Origin: Sporosarcina sp. Marseille-Q4063
Lineage (GTDB): Bacteria > Bacillota > Bacilli > Bacillales_A > Planococcaceae
Reading direction: 5' to 3'
DNA length: 64,000 bases
Assembly: GCF_018309085.1 (NCBI RefSeq)
Contig: NZ_CP070502.1
Coordinates: 1-64,000, forward strand
Position numbers and translations under genes: made by a program. This document shows, one piece after another, positions 1 through 7,704 of this stretch (positions are counted from its first letter, which is position 1; every line of letters starts with the position of its first letter). The notes beneath the pieces were generated by a model. It worked only from the letters and a program-made list of their open reading frames with translations, did no database searches and was not told where the DNA came from.

Positions 1-254
1 CTGAAGACTTGAATCAGAGCCTTATTATGATTATCGGTAAAATCTTCAAAATAGGTGACTGTTGTACCATCACAGCGTTGAAGAACATTAAAAGATGGGA
101 AGTCTTGCTGAACGAAACACTGCTGTTCCTCTTCTTCTTTACTTGTATATTCTTTTTTTCTTTCTTTATCTTTTTCTTTTTTATCCCTAGACTCTTTCTC
201 TCTTTCTCTTTCCTTCTTATCCCTAGACTCTTTATTCTTTTCACTCTTACTCAT
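1..254 (-). CDS. Partial hypothetical protein with Lys/Glu-rich N-terminus, cut by the window edge
   Basis: This open reading frame starts at an ATG at 254-252 on the minus strand and runs off the left edge, giving 84 codons without a stop. A strong ribosome binding site (AAAGGAGGGAG) lies just upstream on that strand. The first 40 or so residues are almost entirely Lys, Glu, Arg, Asp and Ser and contain two copies of a KESRDKKE unit. A mixed-composition segment with the string FPSFNVLQRCDGTTVTYF follows, which looks like the start of a folded domain. I do not recognise the family. The combination of start codon and ribosome binding site makes it more convincing than the overlapping frames. 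Confidence 0.55.
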   Translation of the reverse strand, partial: MSKSEKNKESRDKKEREREKESRDKKEKDKERKKEYTSKEEEEQQCFVQQDFPSFNVLQRCDGTTVTYFEDFTDNHNKALIQVF

Positions 255-365
255 ATACTCTCCCTCCTTTCGCAAGTTATTTACCAAATTTCATTGGTAT
301 ATAGTATAAGTATGAATTTATAACTAACCTGAGATGGACAAACATCTATTTAAGTATAAATAATA

Positions 366-410
366 GAAAATGGATAAATGTGAAAGTATGTCCATTTTCT
401 TGACATACTT
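366..410. promoter_or_regulatory. Two overlapping, mutually exclusive 9-bp hairpins
   Basis: GAAAATGGA (366-374) can pair with TCCATTTTC (391-399), and AAGTATGTC (384-392) can pair with GACATACTT (402-410). Both stems are perfect and share two bases, so only one can form at a time. No T-run follows. The element lies between the divergent left-edge gene and paaA. It could be a pair of operators or an attenuator-like structure. Confidence 0.35.
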
Positions 411-434
411 CTAAAAGTGACCAAAGCAGCCATC

Positions 435-490
435 GAAACGACTAAAACCACCGACAAAGCGACTATACCAACTCTAGAAACGACTAAAAC
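435..490. repeat. Three imperfect 21-bp direct repeats
   Basis: GAAACGACTAAAAC occurs at 435-448 and again at 477-490, with a diverged middle copy near 454-467, giving a period of about 21 bp or two helical turns. The repeats lie 70-125 bp upstream of the paaA promoter. The rest of the 255-651 gap holds the hairpins at 366-410 and the paaA promoter; I see no gene in it. Confidence 0.4.
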
Positions 491-557
491 GCCGCTCCAA
501 CAATTCTTTAACCCCACAACATTTCAAAAGAAACTCTAAATAATTATCTGAATTAAC

Positions 558-609
558 TTGCAATTGGTATTACTACAATATATACTGACGTTAGAAAAGT
601 GTTATACGA
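558..609 (+). promoter_or_regulatory. Sigma-A promoter and candidate operator of the paa operon
   Basis: TTGCAA (558-563) and TATACT (581-586) are separated by 17 bp, a good vegetative promoter. The 13-mer AAGTGTTATACGA (597-609) starts 11 bp after the -10, around the predicted transcription start. The same 13-mer sits in exactly the same place in the promoter at 8658-8709, which makes a shared operator, most simply for PaaX, likely. A further TACGA box occurs near 625-630. Confidence 0.55.
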
Positions 610-651
610 GTTAGTGTAGGTGCATACGATAATCGAAGGGGGGAATCTAGT

Positions 652-1605
652 TTGACGAGTATTCTTAATACTGCCGATGATGAACGATTAGCGGATTTTA
701 TGGCTCGAATTAAAGCGGATGAGAAAATAGAAGCCGATGACTGGATGCCGGATGAGTACAGATTGACGTTAATCAAGTTAATTTCCATGCATGGGATGAG
801 TGAAATCATGGGGGCGCTTCCGGAAAAGGAATGGGTACCTAGAGCACCATCACTTATTCGGAAGTTAGGGATTATGGCAAAAGTTCAGGATGAAATGGGT
901 CATGGTCAATTGCTGCTTCGAGTAACAGAAGATCTTCTCGCGCCCTATGGTAAAAATCGCGGAGATTTAATGCAGGATTTGTTTAACGGCGATTTAAAGT
1001 TTCATAATGTATTTCATATGGAAACAAAAACATGGGCGGATGCAGGGATTATCGGCTGGCTCGTGGACGGTGCAGCAATTATTACACAAACGGATATGCT
1101 GAGAGCTTCTTACGGACCGTACGCGAGGGCTTTGAAGCGTATTTGCGCTGAGGAAGTATTTCATGCACAACATGGGGAATCTATCATTCTCGCATTAGTA
1201 GAAGGGACTGCCGAGCAGAAAGAAATGATTCAAGAAGCCTTGAATCGCTGGTGGGAAGCATTATTAATGTTTTTTGGACCTGCGAGTAAAGAAACGACTG
1301 GCTCATCTAAACAAGATTTAACGATTAAATATAAAATACGCACCAAGACAAATGAAGAGTTCAGACAACTATTTTTCGATAAATACATCCCTCGAATTTT
1401 ATCGCTTGGATTGACGATTCCAGATCCAACGATTCATTTTGACGTGAAAACTAACTTGTGGTCCTATCAACAACCTGATTGGAGCGAGTTTCTGAAAATA
1501 ATCCGAAATAATGGACCTCGGTCCCGGGCCAGGCTCAATTTGCGTCGCACTTCTTATGAAAATAATGCGTGGGTGCGTGATGCGCTGAGAGCAACCGTCA
1601 GTTAA
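652..1605 (+). CDS. paaA: Phenylacetyl-CoA 1,2-epoxidase subunit PaaA
   Basis: This is the catalytic di-iron subunit of the multicomponent phenylacetyl-CoA epoxidase, which inserts one oxygen atom into the ring of phenylacetyl-CoA to give the 1,2-epoxide. The protein has 317 residues, close to the family norm of about 310. Two carboxylate/histidine metal-binding motifs are visible: DEMGHG near residues 80-85 and EEVFHAQHGE near 167-176. Translation starts at TTG 652, with a GGGGGG ribosome binding site 8 bases upstream. It is the first gene of a paaABCD operon. Family assignment is firm; activity would need a reductase (PaaE) that is not encoded in this window. Confidence 0.95.
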   Translation: MTSILNTADDERLADFMARIKADEKIEADDWMPDEYRLTLIKLISMHGMSEIMGALPEKEWVPRAPSLIRKLGIMAKVQDEMGHGQLLLRVTEDLLAPYGKNRGDLMQDLFNGDLKFHNVFHMETKTWADAGIIGWLVDGAAIITQTDMLRASYGPYARALKRICAEEVFHAQHGESIILALVEGTAEQKEMIQEALNRWWEALLMFFGPASKETTGSSKQDLTIKYKIRTKTNEEFRQLFFDKYIPRILSLGLTIPDPTIHFDVKTNLWSYQQPDWSEFLKIIRNNGPRSRARLNLRRTSYENNAWVRDALRATVS

Positions 1606-1624
1606 CGAAAGGAGACAATCATAA

Positions 1625-1972
1625 ATGGCTGAAGAGCAATCATTTTATCAGGAGTATGAAATCTTTAGCAAACGGACACATAGTTCACCGTTCCAATACC
1701 AGTTTAGCTTACTCGCGCCTAATGAAGATATGGCACTCGTTTTGGCACAAGAGAATTTTATGAGACGTGAAGCGGTCGTGGATATTTGGATTGTAAACCG
1801 AAAACACATCAGAAAAATGAATACCGATGAAAAATTATCACTCAGCCGTTTGGATAATAAAGATTACCGCATGACGAAAGGTTATGGCTATTTAAGAAAA
1901 AAGTGGCGTAAGTATGAACAAGAAATATTAGATGAAAAAGAAATACTGTCATGGGGAGGGAAAAGAAAATGA
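1625..1972 (+). CDS. paaB: Phenylacetyl-CoA epoxidase subunit PaaB
   Basis: This is the small accessory subunit of the phenylacetyl-CoA epoxidase. In studied systems PaaB bridges PaaAC heterodimers and helps the reductase to dock. At 115 residues it is slightly longer than the E. coli protein. The N-terminal half keeps the family pattern of a short YEIF strand followed by the HSSPFQYQFSLLAP stretch, and the C-terminus is Lys/Glu-rich. It lies 19 bp after paaA with an AAAGGAGAC ribosome binding site, and its stop codon overlaps the ATG of paaC (ATGA), so the subunits are translationally coupled. Confidence 0.93.
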   Translation: MAEEQSFYQEYEIFSKRTHSSPFQYQFSLLAPNEDMALVLAQENFMRREAVVDIWIVNRKHIRKMNTDEKLSLSRLDNKDYRMTKGYGYLRKKWRKYEQEILDEKEILSWGGKRK

Positions 1973-2778
1973 ATAACGCTGAAACCATCATGAGTGCTGA
2001 TTATAAAGAAGCATTAACGAGTCTTTTATTTCAGCTCGCTGACGATGATTTGATGTACGCTTTCCGCGGTTCAGAATGGCTTGGCCTTGCCCCGCATATA
2101 GAAGAAGATGTTGCTTCCTCCTCGATCAGTCAAGACAGCATGGGGCATGCAGCGATGTATTATCAACTGCTTGAAGAATTAGGCGCGGGAAATGCTGATG
2201 ATTTAGCCCATTCACGCCCGTCGTGTGAAAGAAGAAACAGTATTTTAACTGAGCGTGTGAATGGTGAAGGCGTTTATATGGAAACTCCTTTATATGACTG
2301 GGCTTATGCTGTTGTAAGAAGTTATTTTTACACGCAAGCAAAAAAAGTGAAAGTCGATTCGCTTTGTAAAAGTTCATATGCGCCGCTTGCAGAAGTAGCG
2401 ATAAAAGTGAGAATGGAACTTTATTATCACAGGCTTCACTGGGAAACATGGTTTAAACAGCTAATGGATTCAACGGATGTTGCAAAAACGAAGATGAATG
2501 ATGCCATGACACTTGTTATGAATGACTTTGGGGATATGTTTTCATTCGGAACTACTAAACAATTAATTGAAAGACATAGTTTAATCGAATCCGAAGAGGT
2601 ATTGCTAAAAAACTGGTCGGAAAGCCTTGAACCTATTTTTACTGCACTTCAAATGACTGTACCCGCAGTTCCAATCCCAAAGAAAAATGGTCGAAACGGA
2701 GAGCACACGAAAGATTTGGATCAAGCCCTTCGAACACTTTCGGAAGTATATATGATTGACCCTGTAGCGGTTTGGTGA
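1969..2778 (+). CDS. paaC: Phenylacetyl-CoA epoxidase subunit PaaC
   Basis: PaaC is the non-catalytic ferritin-like partner of PaaA in the epoxidase core. The 269-residue product is helical and keeps the degenerate metal-site patterns DSMGHAAMYY (about residues 55-64) and MELYYHRLHWETW (about 149-161). I chose ATG 1969, which overlaps the paaB stop and follows a GGGAGGG ribosome binding site; the ATG 18 bp upstream would sit on that site. Genes on both sides belong to the same complex. Confidence 0.93.
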   Translation: MNNAETIMSADYKEALTSLLFQLADDDLMYAFRGSEWLGLAPHIEEDVASSSISQDSMGHAAMYYQLLEELGAGNADDLAHSRPSCERRNSILTERVNGEGVYMETPLYDWAYAVVRSYFYTQAKKVKVDSLCKSSYAPLAEVAIKVRMELYYHRLHWETWFKQLMDSTDVAKTKMNDAMTLVMNDFGDMFSFGTTKQLIERHSLIESEEVLLKNWSESLEPIFTALQMTVPAVPIPKKNGRNGEHTKDLDQALRTLSEVYMIDPVAVW

Positions 2779-2804
2779 TCGGTATATGAAATGAGGCGGT
2801 TTTT

Positions 2805-3305
2805 ATGGAAACTTCGATTAATATTTCAACCGAACGAGTTTTTGAAGTACTCATGCAAGTTAAAGACCCTGAAATTGATTCAGTCAGTATCGTTGACCTT
2901 GGAATGGTAGAAGAAGTCACGACGGATGGAAATCACGTTAAAGTTGTTTTACTTCCGACGTTTTTAGGTTGTCCTGCACTCGAAATTATTAAAAAGAATA
3001 CATTGAATGCAGTGAAAGAACTATCGGAAGTGGGAAATGTAGAAGTTGAATTTGTTTTTAACCCACCATGGACGTCGGACCGTATTACGGCGCAAGGTCA
3101 TGTGAATTTACGAGAATTTGGAATTTCGCCACCCCCAAGGCACTTCGAAGAAGATGGGTCATGGCATGTGGATTGTGCCTATTGCGGATCGACTTATGTG
3201 TCGATGGAAAATATTTTTGGACCTACCGCATGCAGAAGCATCCTCTATTGCAAGTCTTGTAAAAACGTTTTCGAGGCAATGAAACCTGTGTCTACACTAA
3301 TGTGA
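2805..3305 (+). CDS. paaD: PaaD, DUF59/MIP18-type protein for epoxidase maturation
   Basis: PaaD is required for phenylacetyl-CoA epoxidase function and is thought to help assemble its metal or Fe-S centres. The 166-residue protein has an N-terminal DUF59 domain (the VKDPEIDSVSIVDLG motif) and a C-terminal cysteine cluster, CAYC then CKSC, separated by the GPTAC string typical of PaaD. It follows paaC by 26 bp. The next gene starts within the last bases of the same transcript. Confidence 0.93.
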   Translation: METSINISTERVFEVLMQVKDPEIDSVSIVDLGMVEEVTTDGNHVKVVLLPTFLGCPALEIIKKNTLNAVKELSEVGNVEVEFVFNPPWTSDRITAQGHVNLREFGISPPPRHFEEDGSWHVDCAYCGSTYVSMENIFGPTACRSILYCKSCKNVFEAMKPVSTLM

Positions 3306-3316
3306 GGAGAGATAAA

Positions 3317-3622
3317 ATGGCTAAATTGATCGCGTTGTATAAACACCCTGAAAACAAAGAGGCATTTGACGAGCATTATTTCAATGTTCATGGTCCGTTA
3401 ACAGAGAAAATTCCTGGGCTTCGTGAAATGAAAGTTACAAAAATGACGGGGTCTCCAATGGGCGGAGAGGGAAAATACTACCTGATGTGCGAAATGTTTT
3501 ATGACGATATGGATGCACTTCAAAGCGGTATGCGTTCCCCGGAAGGAAAAGCATCAGGCAAAGACGTAATGGGATTTGCAGGTGATCTTGTCACGTTCAT
3601 GATCGGTGAAGATGTAAAATGA
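3317..3622 (+). CDS. EthD-family (dimeric ferredoxin-like) protein in the paa operon
   Basis: This 101-residue protein opens with the EthD-type pattern of a short strand, KHPENKEAFDEHYFNVHGPLT and then a IPGLREM loop. The fold is a dimeric alpha-beta barrel, and family members include small enzymes and unknown partners of oxygenases. I chose ATG 3317, preceded by GAGGAGAG; an in-frame GTG at 3302 overlaps that site. It is packed between paaD and the first crotonase with a 4-base overlap downstream, so it is part of the pathway operon, but its role is not known to me. Confidence 0.8.
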   Translation: MAKLIALYKHPENKEAFDEHYFNVHGPLTEKIPGLREMKVTKMTGSPMGGEGKYYLMCEMFYDDMDALQSGMRSPEGKASGKDVMGFAGDLVTFMIGEDVK

Positions 3623-4395
3623 ATGAGTTTGAGTACATTGAAACTTCTATAGTCGATAATTTGGCAGTAATCGAACTCAATCGACCGCGGCAATTAAATT
3701 CATTGAACCGAAAAATGGTTAGCGAAATTGTCACAGCAATGGAAGGCTATGACCGTGATCATCATGTCCGAGTTATCGTGTTAACTGGAAAAGGGCGTGC
3801 TTTTTCGGCTGGAGCCGATATCGATGAAATGACTAGCGATAATCCGATTAGTTTGGAACTCTTGAATCAATTTGCAGATTGGGACCGTTTAGCATTAATT
3901 AAAAAGCCGATTATCGGTGCTGTAAAAGGGTTTGTATTTGGCGGTGGATTCGAGCTTGCGCTTTGTTGCGATTTATTAATATCGGCTAGCGGAACAGAGT
4001 TTGCATTTCCAGAAGTAGGTCTTGGAGTTATGCCGGGTGCAGGGGGGACACAAAGATTAACTAAACAGGTTGGCCGCACAAAGGCGTTGGAGTGGTTATG
4101 GACTGGCGAGCGGATTTCAGCTGAGATGGCTCTTGCGCATGGAATCATTAACAAAATCGTCACGCCTGAATTATTAATGGAGGAAACGATGAAGTTCGCA
4201 ACAAAACTTGCAAAACAACCTCCGCTTTCTTTAAGGCTTATTAAAGACTCTGTCAATAAAGCAGTGGATTATCCATTATATGAAGGCATGCAATATGAAC
4301 GGAAAAATTTCTATTTGTTGTTCGGGTCCGAAGATCAAAAAGAGGGCATGAATGCTTTTATTGAAAAGAGGATGCCGGACTATCACGGAAAATAA
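3619..4395 (+). CDS. paaF: Enoyl-CoA hydratase/isomerase family protein, PaaF-like
   Basis: A crotonase-fold protein of 258 residues. The oxyanion-hole segment GRAFSAGADIDEM (about 58-70) is present. Both hydratase glutamates appear to be retained, in FGGGFELALCCD (about 108-119) and FPEVGLGVMPGAGG. Two Glu residues favour a true 2,3-hydratase, which in this pathway hydrates 2,3-dehydroadipyl-CoA (PaaF). It overlaps the EthD-like gene by 4 bases (ATGA) and is followed 11 bp later by the second crotonase. The exact substrate is inferred from context. Confidence 0.82.
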   Translation: MNEFEYIETSIVDNLAVIELNRPRQLNSLNRKMVSEIVTAMEGYDRDHHVRVIVLTGKGRAFSAGADIDEMTSDNPISLELLNQFADWDRLALIKKPIIGAVKGFVFGGGFELALCCDLLISASGTEFAFPEVGLGVMPGAGGTQRLTKQVGRTKALEWLWTGERISAEMALAHGIINKIVTPELLMEETMKFATKLAKQPPLSLRLIKDSVNKAVDYPLYEGMQYERKNFYLLFGSEDQKEGMNAFIEKRMPDYHGK

Positions 4396-4406
4396 GGAGG
4401 CGTGAA

Positions 4407-5180
4407 ATGTTTGAGACAATTCGTTATGACGTAACTGCTGGAGTCGCTTGGGTTTATTTAAATCGACCAGATAAGCTGAATGCTTTCATAGCGCAAATGA
4501 ATCGAGAAATTAAAGATGCAGTTAAAAAATCTTCTTTTGACGATGAAGTTCGTTGCATTGTCATTACTGGAGAAGGACGCGCATTTTGTTCGGGTCAGGA
4601 TTTATCGGAAGTCGACGAAAATATGGACCATGGGAAAGTGCTTAGAGATCATTACGGGCCGATGATCAAACAAATTCGCAACTGTGAAAAACCAATCATT
4701 GCTGCAGTCAACGGAGTAGCCGCCGGCGCTGGATTTAGTTTAGCGCTTGCTTGTGATTTTCGTTTAATTTCGGAAAAAGCTAGTTTCATTAATGCTTTCA
4801 TCCATGTGGGACTCATTCCGGATTCGGGAAATCTTTACTTCTTATCACAGTTGGTGGGTCTTGCTAAAGCTGCAGAACTATCAATATTAGGCGAAAAAGT
4901 ATCAGCTGATGATGCAGTGGCAATGGGATTGGCGACTCGAAAAATACCAATGGATACATGGGATGAAGATGTAACTGAATTTGCCACCCGCCTTGCCGCT
5001 ATGCCGACGAAAGCAATTGGAATCATTAAACGATCCCTAAAAGCAACGTCATCACTTTCTTTTGACGATTACTTGGAGCAAGAAGCGCAAGGGCAACGGC
5101 TAGCCGGTCTGACAAATGACCACCGAGAAGGCGTTAGCGCATTTATAGAAAAAAGAAAGCCTGTGTATTCAGGACAATAG
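4407..5180 (+). CDS. paaG: 1,2-epoxyphenylacetyl-CoA isomerase, PaaG-like
   Basis: A second crotonase of 257 residues. The first hydratase glutamate is replaced (GAGFSLALACD) and the second motif carries an acid in LIPDSGN, the pattern of PaaG isomerases. PaaG converts the ring 1,2-epoxide to the seven-membered oxepin-CoA and also shifts the double bond after ring opening. The ribosome binding site AAGGAGG precedes ATG 4407. Position directly after the PaaF-like gene in a paa operon supports the call. Confidence 0.85.
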   Translation: MFETIRYDVTAGVAWVYLNRPDKLNAFIAQMNREIKDAVKKSSFDDEVRCIVITGEGRAFCSGQDLSEVDENMDHGKVLRDHYGPMIKQIRNCEKPIIAAVNGVAAGAGFSLALACDFRLISEKASFINAFIHVGLIPDSGNLYFLSQLVGLAKAAELSILGEKVSADDAVAMGLATRKIPMDTWDEDVTEFATRLAAMPTKAIGIIKRSLKATSSLSFDDYLEQEAQGQRLAGLTNDHREGVSAFIEKRKPVYSGQ

Positions 5181-5192
5181 GAGGTTCTCTAA

Positions 5193-6713
5193 ATGACAAA
5201 AACTCAGGAACAAACAATTGAACAAGAGCCGATGAAGCGTGATTACTATAAACTTTTTATAAACGGTGAACAAGTTGACAGCGTAAATGGCGAGCGAACA
5301 AAAATCTATAATCCCGCAACAGGTAAATTGATTGCAGAGGTAGCCAAAGCGACAAAAGAAGATGCGGAAAAAGCAGTTAAAGCCGCGAGAAATGCATTTG
5401 ATCATGGAAAGTGGAAACTAACGCCTCCTGGTCGACGCGCGCGCGTATTAAATAAAATAGCAGAAATTATGGGGAGTCGCTTTAAAGAACTTGTCGAACT
5501 TGAAATTTTAAATACGGGTAAGTCGTTAGCTGCTGCGAAAGGACAAATTGCACAAGCGATTGAAGATTTCGAGTTTTATGCGGGCGCTATTGTAGGGCAC
5601 GGGGGAACTGTCAATAATGTTCCAGGTCAATTTCATAATTACACAGAAAAAGAACCGGTTGGCGTATGTGCACAAATAATTCCATGGAACTATCCATTAA
5701 TGATGGCGGCCTGGAAAATTGCTCCGGCAATTGCAGCGGGTTGTTCAGTCGTGCTGAAGCCAGCATCCTTGACGCCATTGACTGCAATTGTTCTCGGCGA
5801 AATTTGTCATGAAGCGGGTGTCCCAGAAGGTGTCGTTAACGTTATTCCTGGGTCCGGTTCTGAAATTGGCAATTATTTAGTAGAACACGATCTTGTGAAC
5901 AAAGTTGCCTTTACGGGTTCAACGCCAATCGGAAAAGATATTATGGGGAAAGCTTCCGCAACATTAAAGCGCGTAACGCTCGAGCTTGGAGGGAAGTCTC
6001 CAAATCTAGTGTTTGAAGATGCTGACATCCATGCAGCTGTTGATGGCTCCCTTTACGGCATCTATAACAATACGGGGCAGTCATGCGACGCTCGTTCGCG
6101 AATGTATATCCATGAAGACGTGTATGATGAGTTTATCGAAAAGTTCATTGCCAAGACAGAAAAGATTCAAATCGGTGATCCTTTTGACAAAGGAACGCAT
6201 ATGGGGGCAATCATCGATCAAACGCAGTTGGATACGATAAAAGAATATGTTCAATCCGCAATCGATGAAGGCGCAGAAATACTGACTGGCGGAAAAGTAT
6301 TAAAACCAGAAGGCTTTGAGGACGGTTTTTGGTATGCGCCGACAGTAATCGGTAATGTCACGCAGGAGATGAAGGTTGTTCAGGAAGAAATATTTGGACC
6401 CGTTGTCGTCGTTTCAAAATTCGCAAACGAAAAAGAAGCCATCAAGTTAGCCAATGACTCTGATTACGGTCTCGCTTCCTCGATTTGGTCGACAAACGGT
6501 GCTCGTGCGACCCGCGTTGCCAATCAAATCCAGGCGGGAATCGTCATGATTAACTGTCCATTTTCCGCATTCCCAGGGACGCCGTTCGGTGGTTATAAAC
6601 AATCCGGATTCGGTCGAGAGCTTTCAAAAGAAACACTGGATCTTTATTCTGAAACGAAGAGTATTATGTCGTATTTTGGAAGTCGTCCGATAAATCCATT
6701 CGGAATTGAATAG
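5193..6713 (+). CDS. NAD(P)-dependent aldehyde dehydrogenase of the paa operon
   Basis: A 506-residue class I type aldehyde dehydrogenase. It has the NAD-binding FTGSTPIGK motif, the glutamate motif ELGGKSPN and the catalytic cysteine in GQSCDARSRMY (about residue 297), ending with the usual PFGGYKQSGFGRE tail. In phenylacetate pathways the ring-opened semialdehyde must be oxidised; organisms without the fused PaaZ use a stand-alone aldehyde dehydrogenase (PacL type) for this, and that is the likely role here. Phenylacetaldehyde oxidation is an alternative. No hydratase domain is fused, unlike PaaZ. A hairpin separates it from the next gene. Confidence 0.85.
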   Translation: MTKTQEQTIEQEPMKRDYYKLFINGEQVDSVNGERTKIYNPATGKLIAEVAKATKEDAEKAVKAARNAFDHGKWKLTPPGRRARVLNKIAEIMGSRFKELVELEILNTGKSLAAAKGQIAQAIEDFEFYAGAIVGHGGTVNNVPGQFHNYTEKEPVGVCAQIIPWNYPLMMAAWKIAPAIAAGCSVVLKPASLTPLTAIVLGEICHEAGVPEGVVNVIPGSGSEIGNYLVEHDLVNKVAFTGSTPIGKDIMGKASATLKRVTLELGGKSPNLVFEDADIHAAVDGSLYGIYNNTGQSCDARSRMYIHEDVYDEFIEKFIAKTEKIQIGDPFDKGTHMGAIIDQTQLDTIKEYVQSAIDEGAEILTGGKVLKPEGFEDGFWYAPTVIGNVTQEMKVVQEEIFGPVVVVSKFANEKEAIKLANDSDYGLASSIWSTNGARATRVANQIQAGIVMINCPFSAFPGTPFGGYKQSGFGRELSKETLDLYSETKSIMSYFGSRPINPFGIE

Positions 6714-6730
6714 GTTAAATTCTTGAATCG

Positions 6731-6760
6731 CGGACAGGGAGCTTTAAATTTCCCTGTCCG
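6731..6760 (+). terminator. Perfect 10-bp hairpin between the aldehyde dehydrogenase and hbd genes
   Basis: CGGACAGGGA (6731-6740) pairs perfectly with TCCCTGTCCG (6751-6760) around a 10-base loop. There is no strong T-run, only AAATCATTTT. It may be a partial terminator or an mRNA-stabilising stem within the operon. Confidence 0.5.
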
Positions 6761-6790
6761 AAATCATTTTACAATAAGGAGGCTGTCTTC

Positions 6791-7639
6791 ATGATTAACC
6801 ATATTGTTGTTGTCGGTTCCGGAGTGATGGGAAAAGGTATAGCCTATGTCGGGGCACTTGTAGGGTACTCAGTGACTATGGTGGATATCAATGAAGTTGC
6901 ACTAAAAAATGCGAAAACAGATATTGACATGATGTTAGAAAAAGGCATATCGTATGGAAAAATAGCAAATGAAGATGTCGAAAATGTTCAACAAAACTTG
7001 AATTATGAACATGATCTAACGAAAGCGGCAGGTTCGGCAGACCTTATTATTGAAGCTGTTCCAGAGAATACATTGATAAAAAAACAAGTGTTTGAAATGA
7101 TTGAGAAATATGCGCCGTATCATTGTTATTTCGCAACAAATACATCGACGATGAGCCCTACGGAAATTGCTTCATTTGCTAACCGGCCAGAAAAAACTAT
7201 TGCGATGCACTTTTTTAATCCTGTACATAAAATGCCATTGGTAGAGATTGTTCGAGGATTAGAAACGAGTGAAGAAACTGTGCGAATCATTAAAGAAGTT
7301 GCAGAAAAGATGGGGAAAGAAACAGTTGTCATCAATGAGTTTCCAGGTTTTATTACAAGTCGGATTAGCGCCCTTGTCGGCAATGAAGCATTTTACATGT
7401 TGCAAGAAGGACTCGGTACGCCTGAGGAAATTGACAAAGCCGTAAAATTAGGGCTCAATTATCCGATGGGGCCATTCGAACTCGCAGATTTAGTCGGACT
7501 GGACACTAGATTGAATAACTTGAAATACTTACATGAGAAGCTTGGTGAAAAGTATCGGCCAGCGCCTCTTCTCGAGCAATATGTTCATGCGGGCCGGTTG
7601 GGAAGAAAAAGCGGGAAAGGTGTTTATGATTATACTTAA
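6791..7639 (+). CDS. paaH: 3-hydroxyacyl-CoA dehydrogenase (PaaH/Hbd type)
   Basis: This NAD-dependent dehydrogenase of 282 residues has the N-terminal Rossmann motif GSGVMGKGIAYVGA and the family signature HFFNPVHKMPLVEIVRG, then the C-terminal dimerisation domain. In the phenylacetate pathway it would oxidise 3-hydroxyadipyl-CoA to 3-oxoadipyl-CoA; butanoyl-type substrates are also possible. The ribosome binding site TAAGGAGG precedes ATG 6791. The thiolase (PaaJ) that would finish the pathway is not in the window. Confidence 0.88.
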   Translation: MINHIVVVGSGVMGKGIAYVGALVGYSVTMVDINEVALKNAKTDIDMMLEKGISYGKIANEDVENVQQNLNYEHDLTKAAGSADLIIEAVPENTLIKKQVFEMIEKYAPYHCYFATNTSTMSPTEIASFANRPEKTIAMHFFNPVHKMPLVEIVRGLETSEETVRIIKEVAEKMGKETVVINEFPGFITSRISALVGNEAFYMLQEGLGTPEEIDKAVKLGLNYPMGPFELADLVGLDTRLNNLKYLHEKLGEKYRPAPLLEQYVHAGRLGRKSGKGVYDYT

Positions 7640-7704
7640 TCAATGATTATTCACTGTGGACTGCTATACTTAAGTTGAATGGAAATTGGAAAGAGTGAAC
7701 TAAC

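Noticed and set aside
9..323. Plus-strand open frame over the left-edge region, Phe/Leu-rich
   Set aside because: It is the complement of the Lys/Glu-rich gene on the minus strand, which has the proper start and ribosome binding site.
417..539. 40-residue GTG-initiated frame rich in Thr, Lys and Glu over the 21-bp repeats
   Set aside because: There is no ribosome binding site, and the frame exists because the 21-bp repeat has no stops.
2126..2449. Antisense open frame of about 107 codons within paaC
   Set aside because: No ribosome binding site, and paaC itself is clear by homology.
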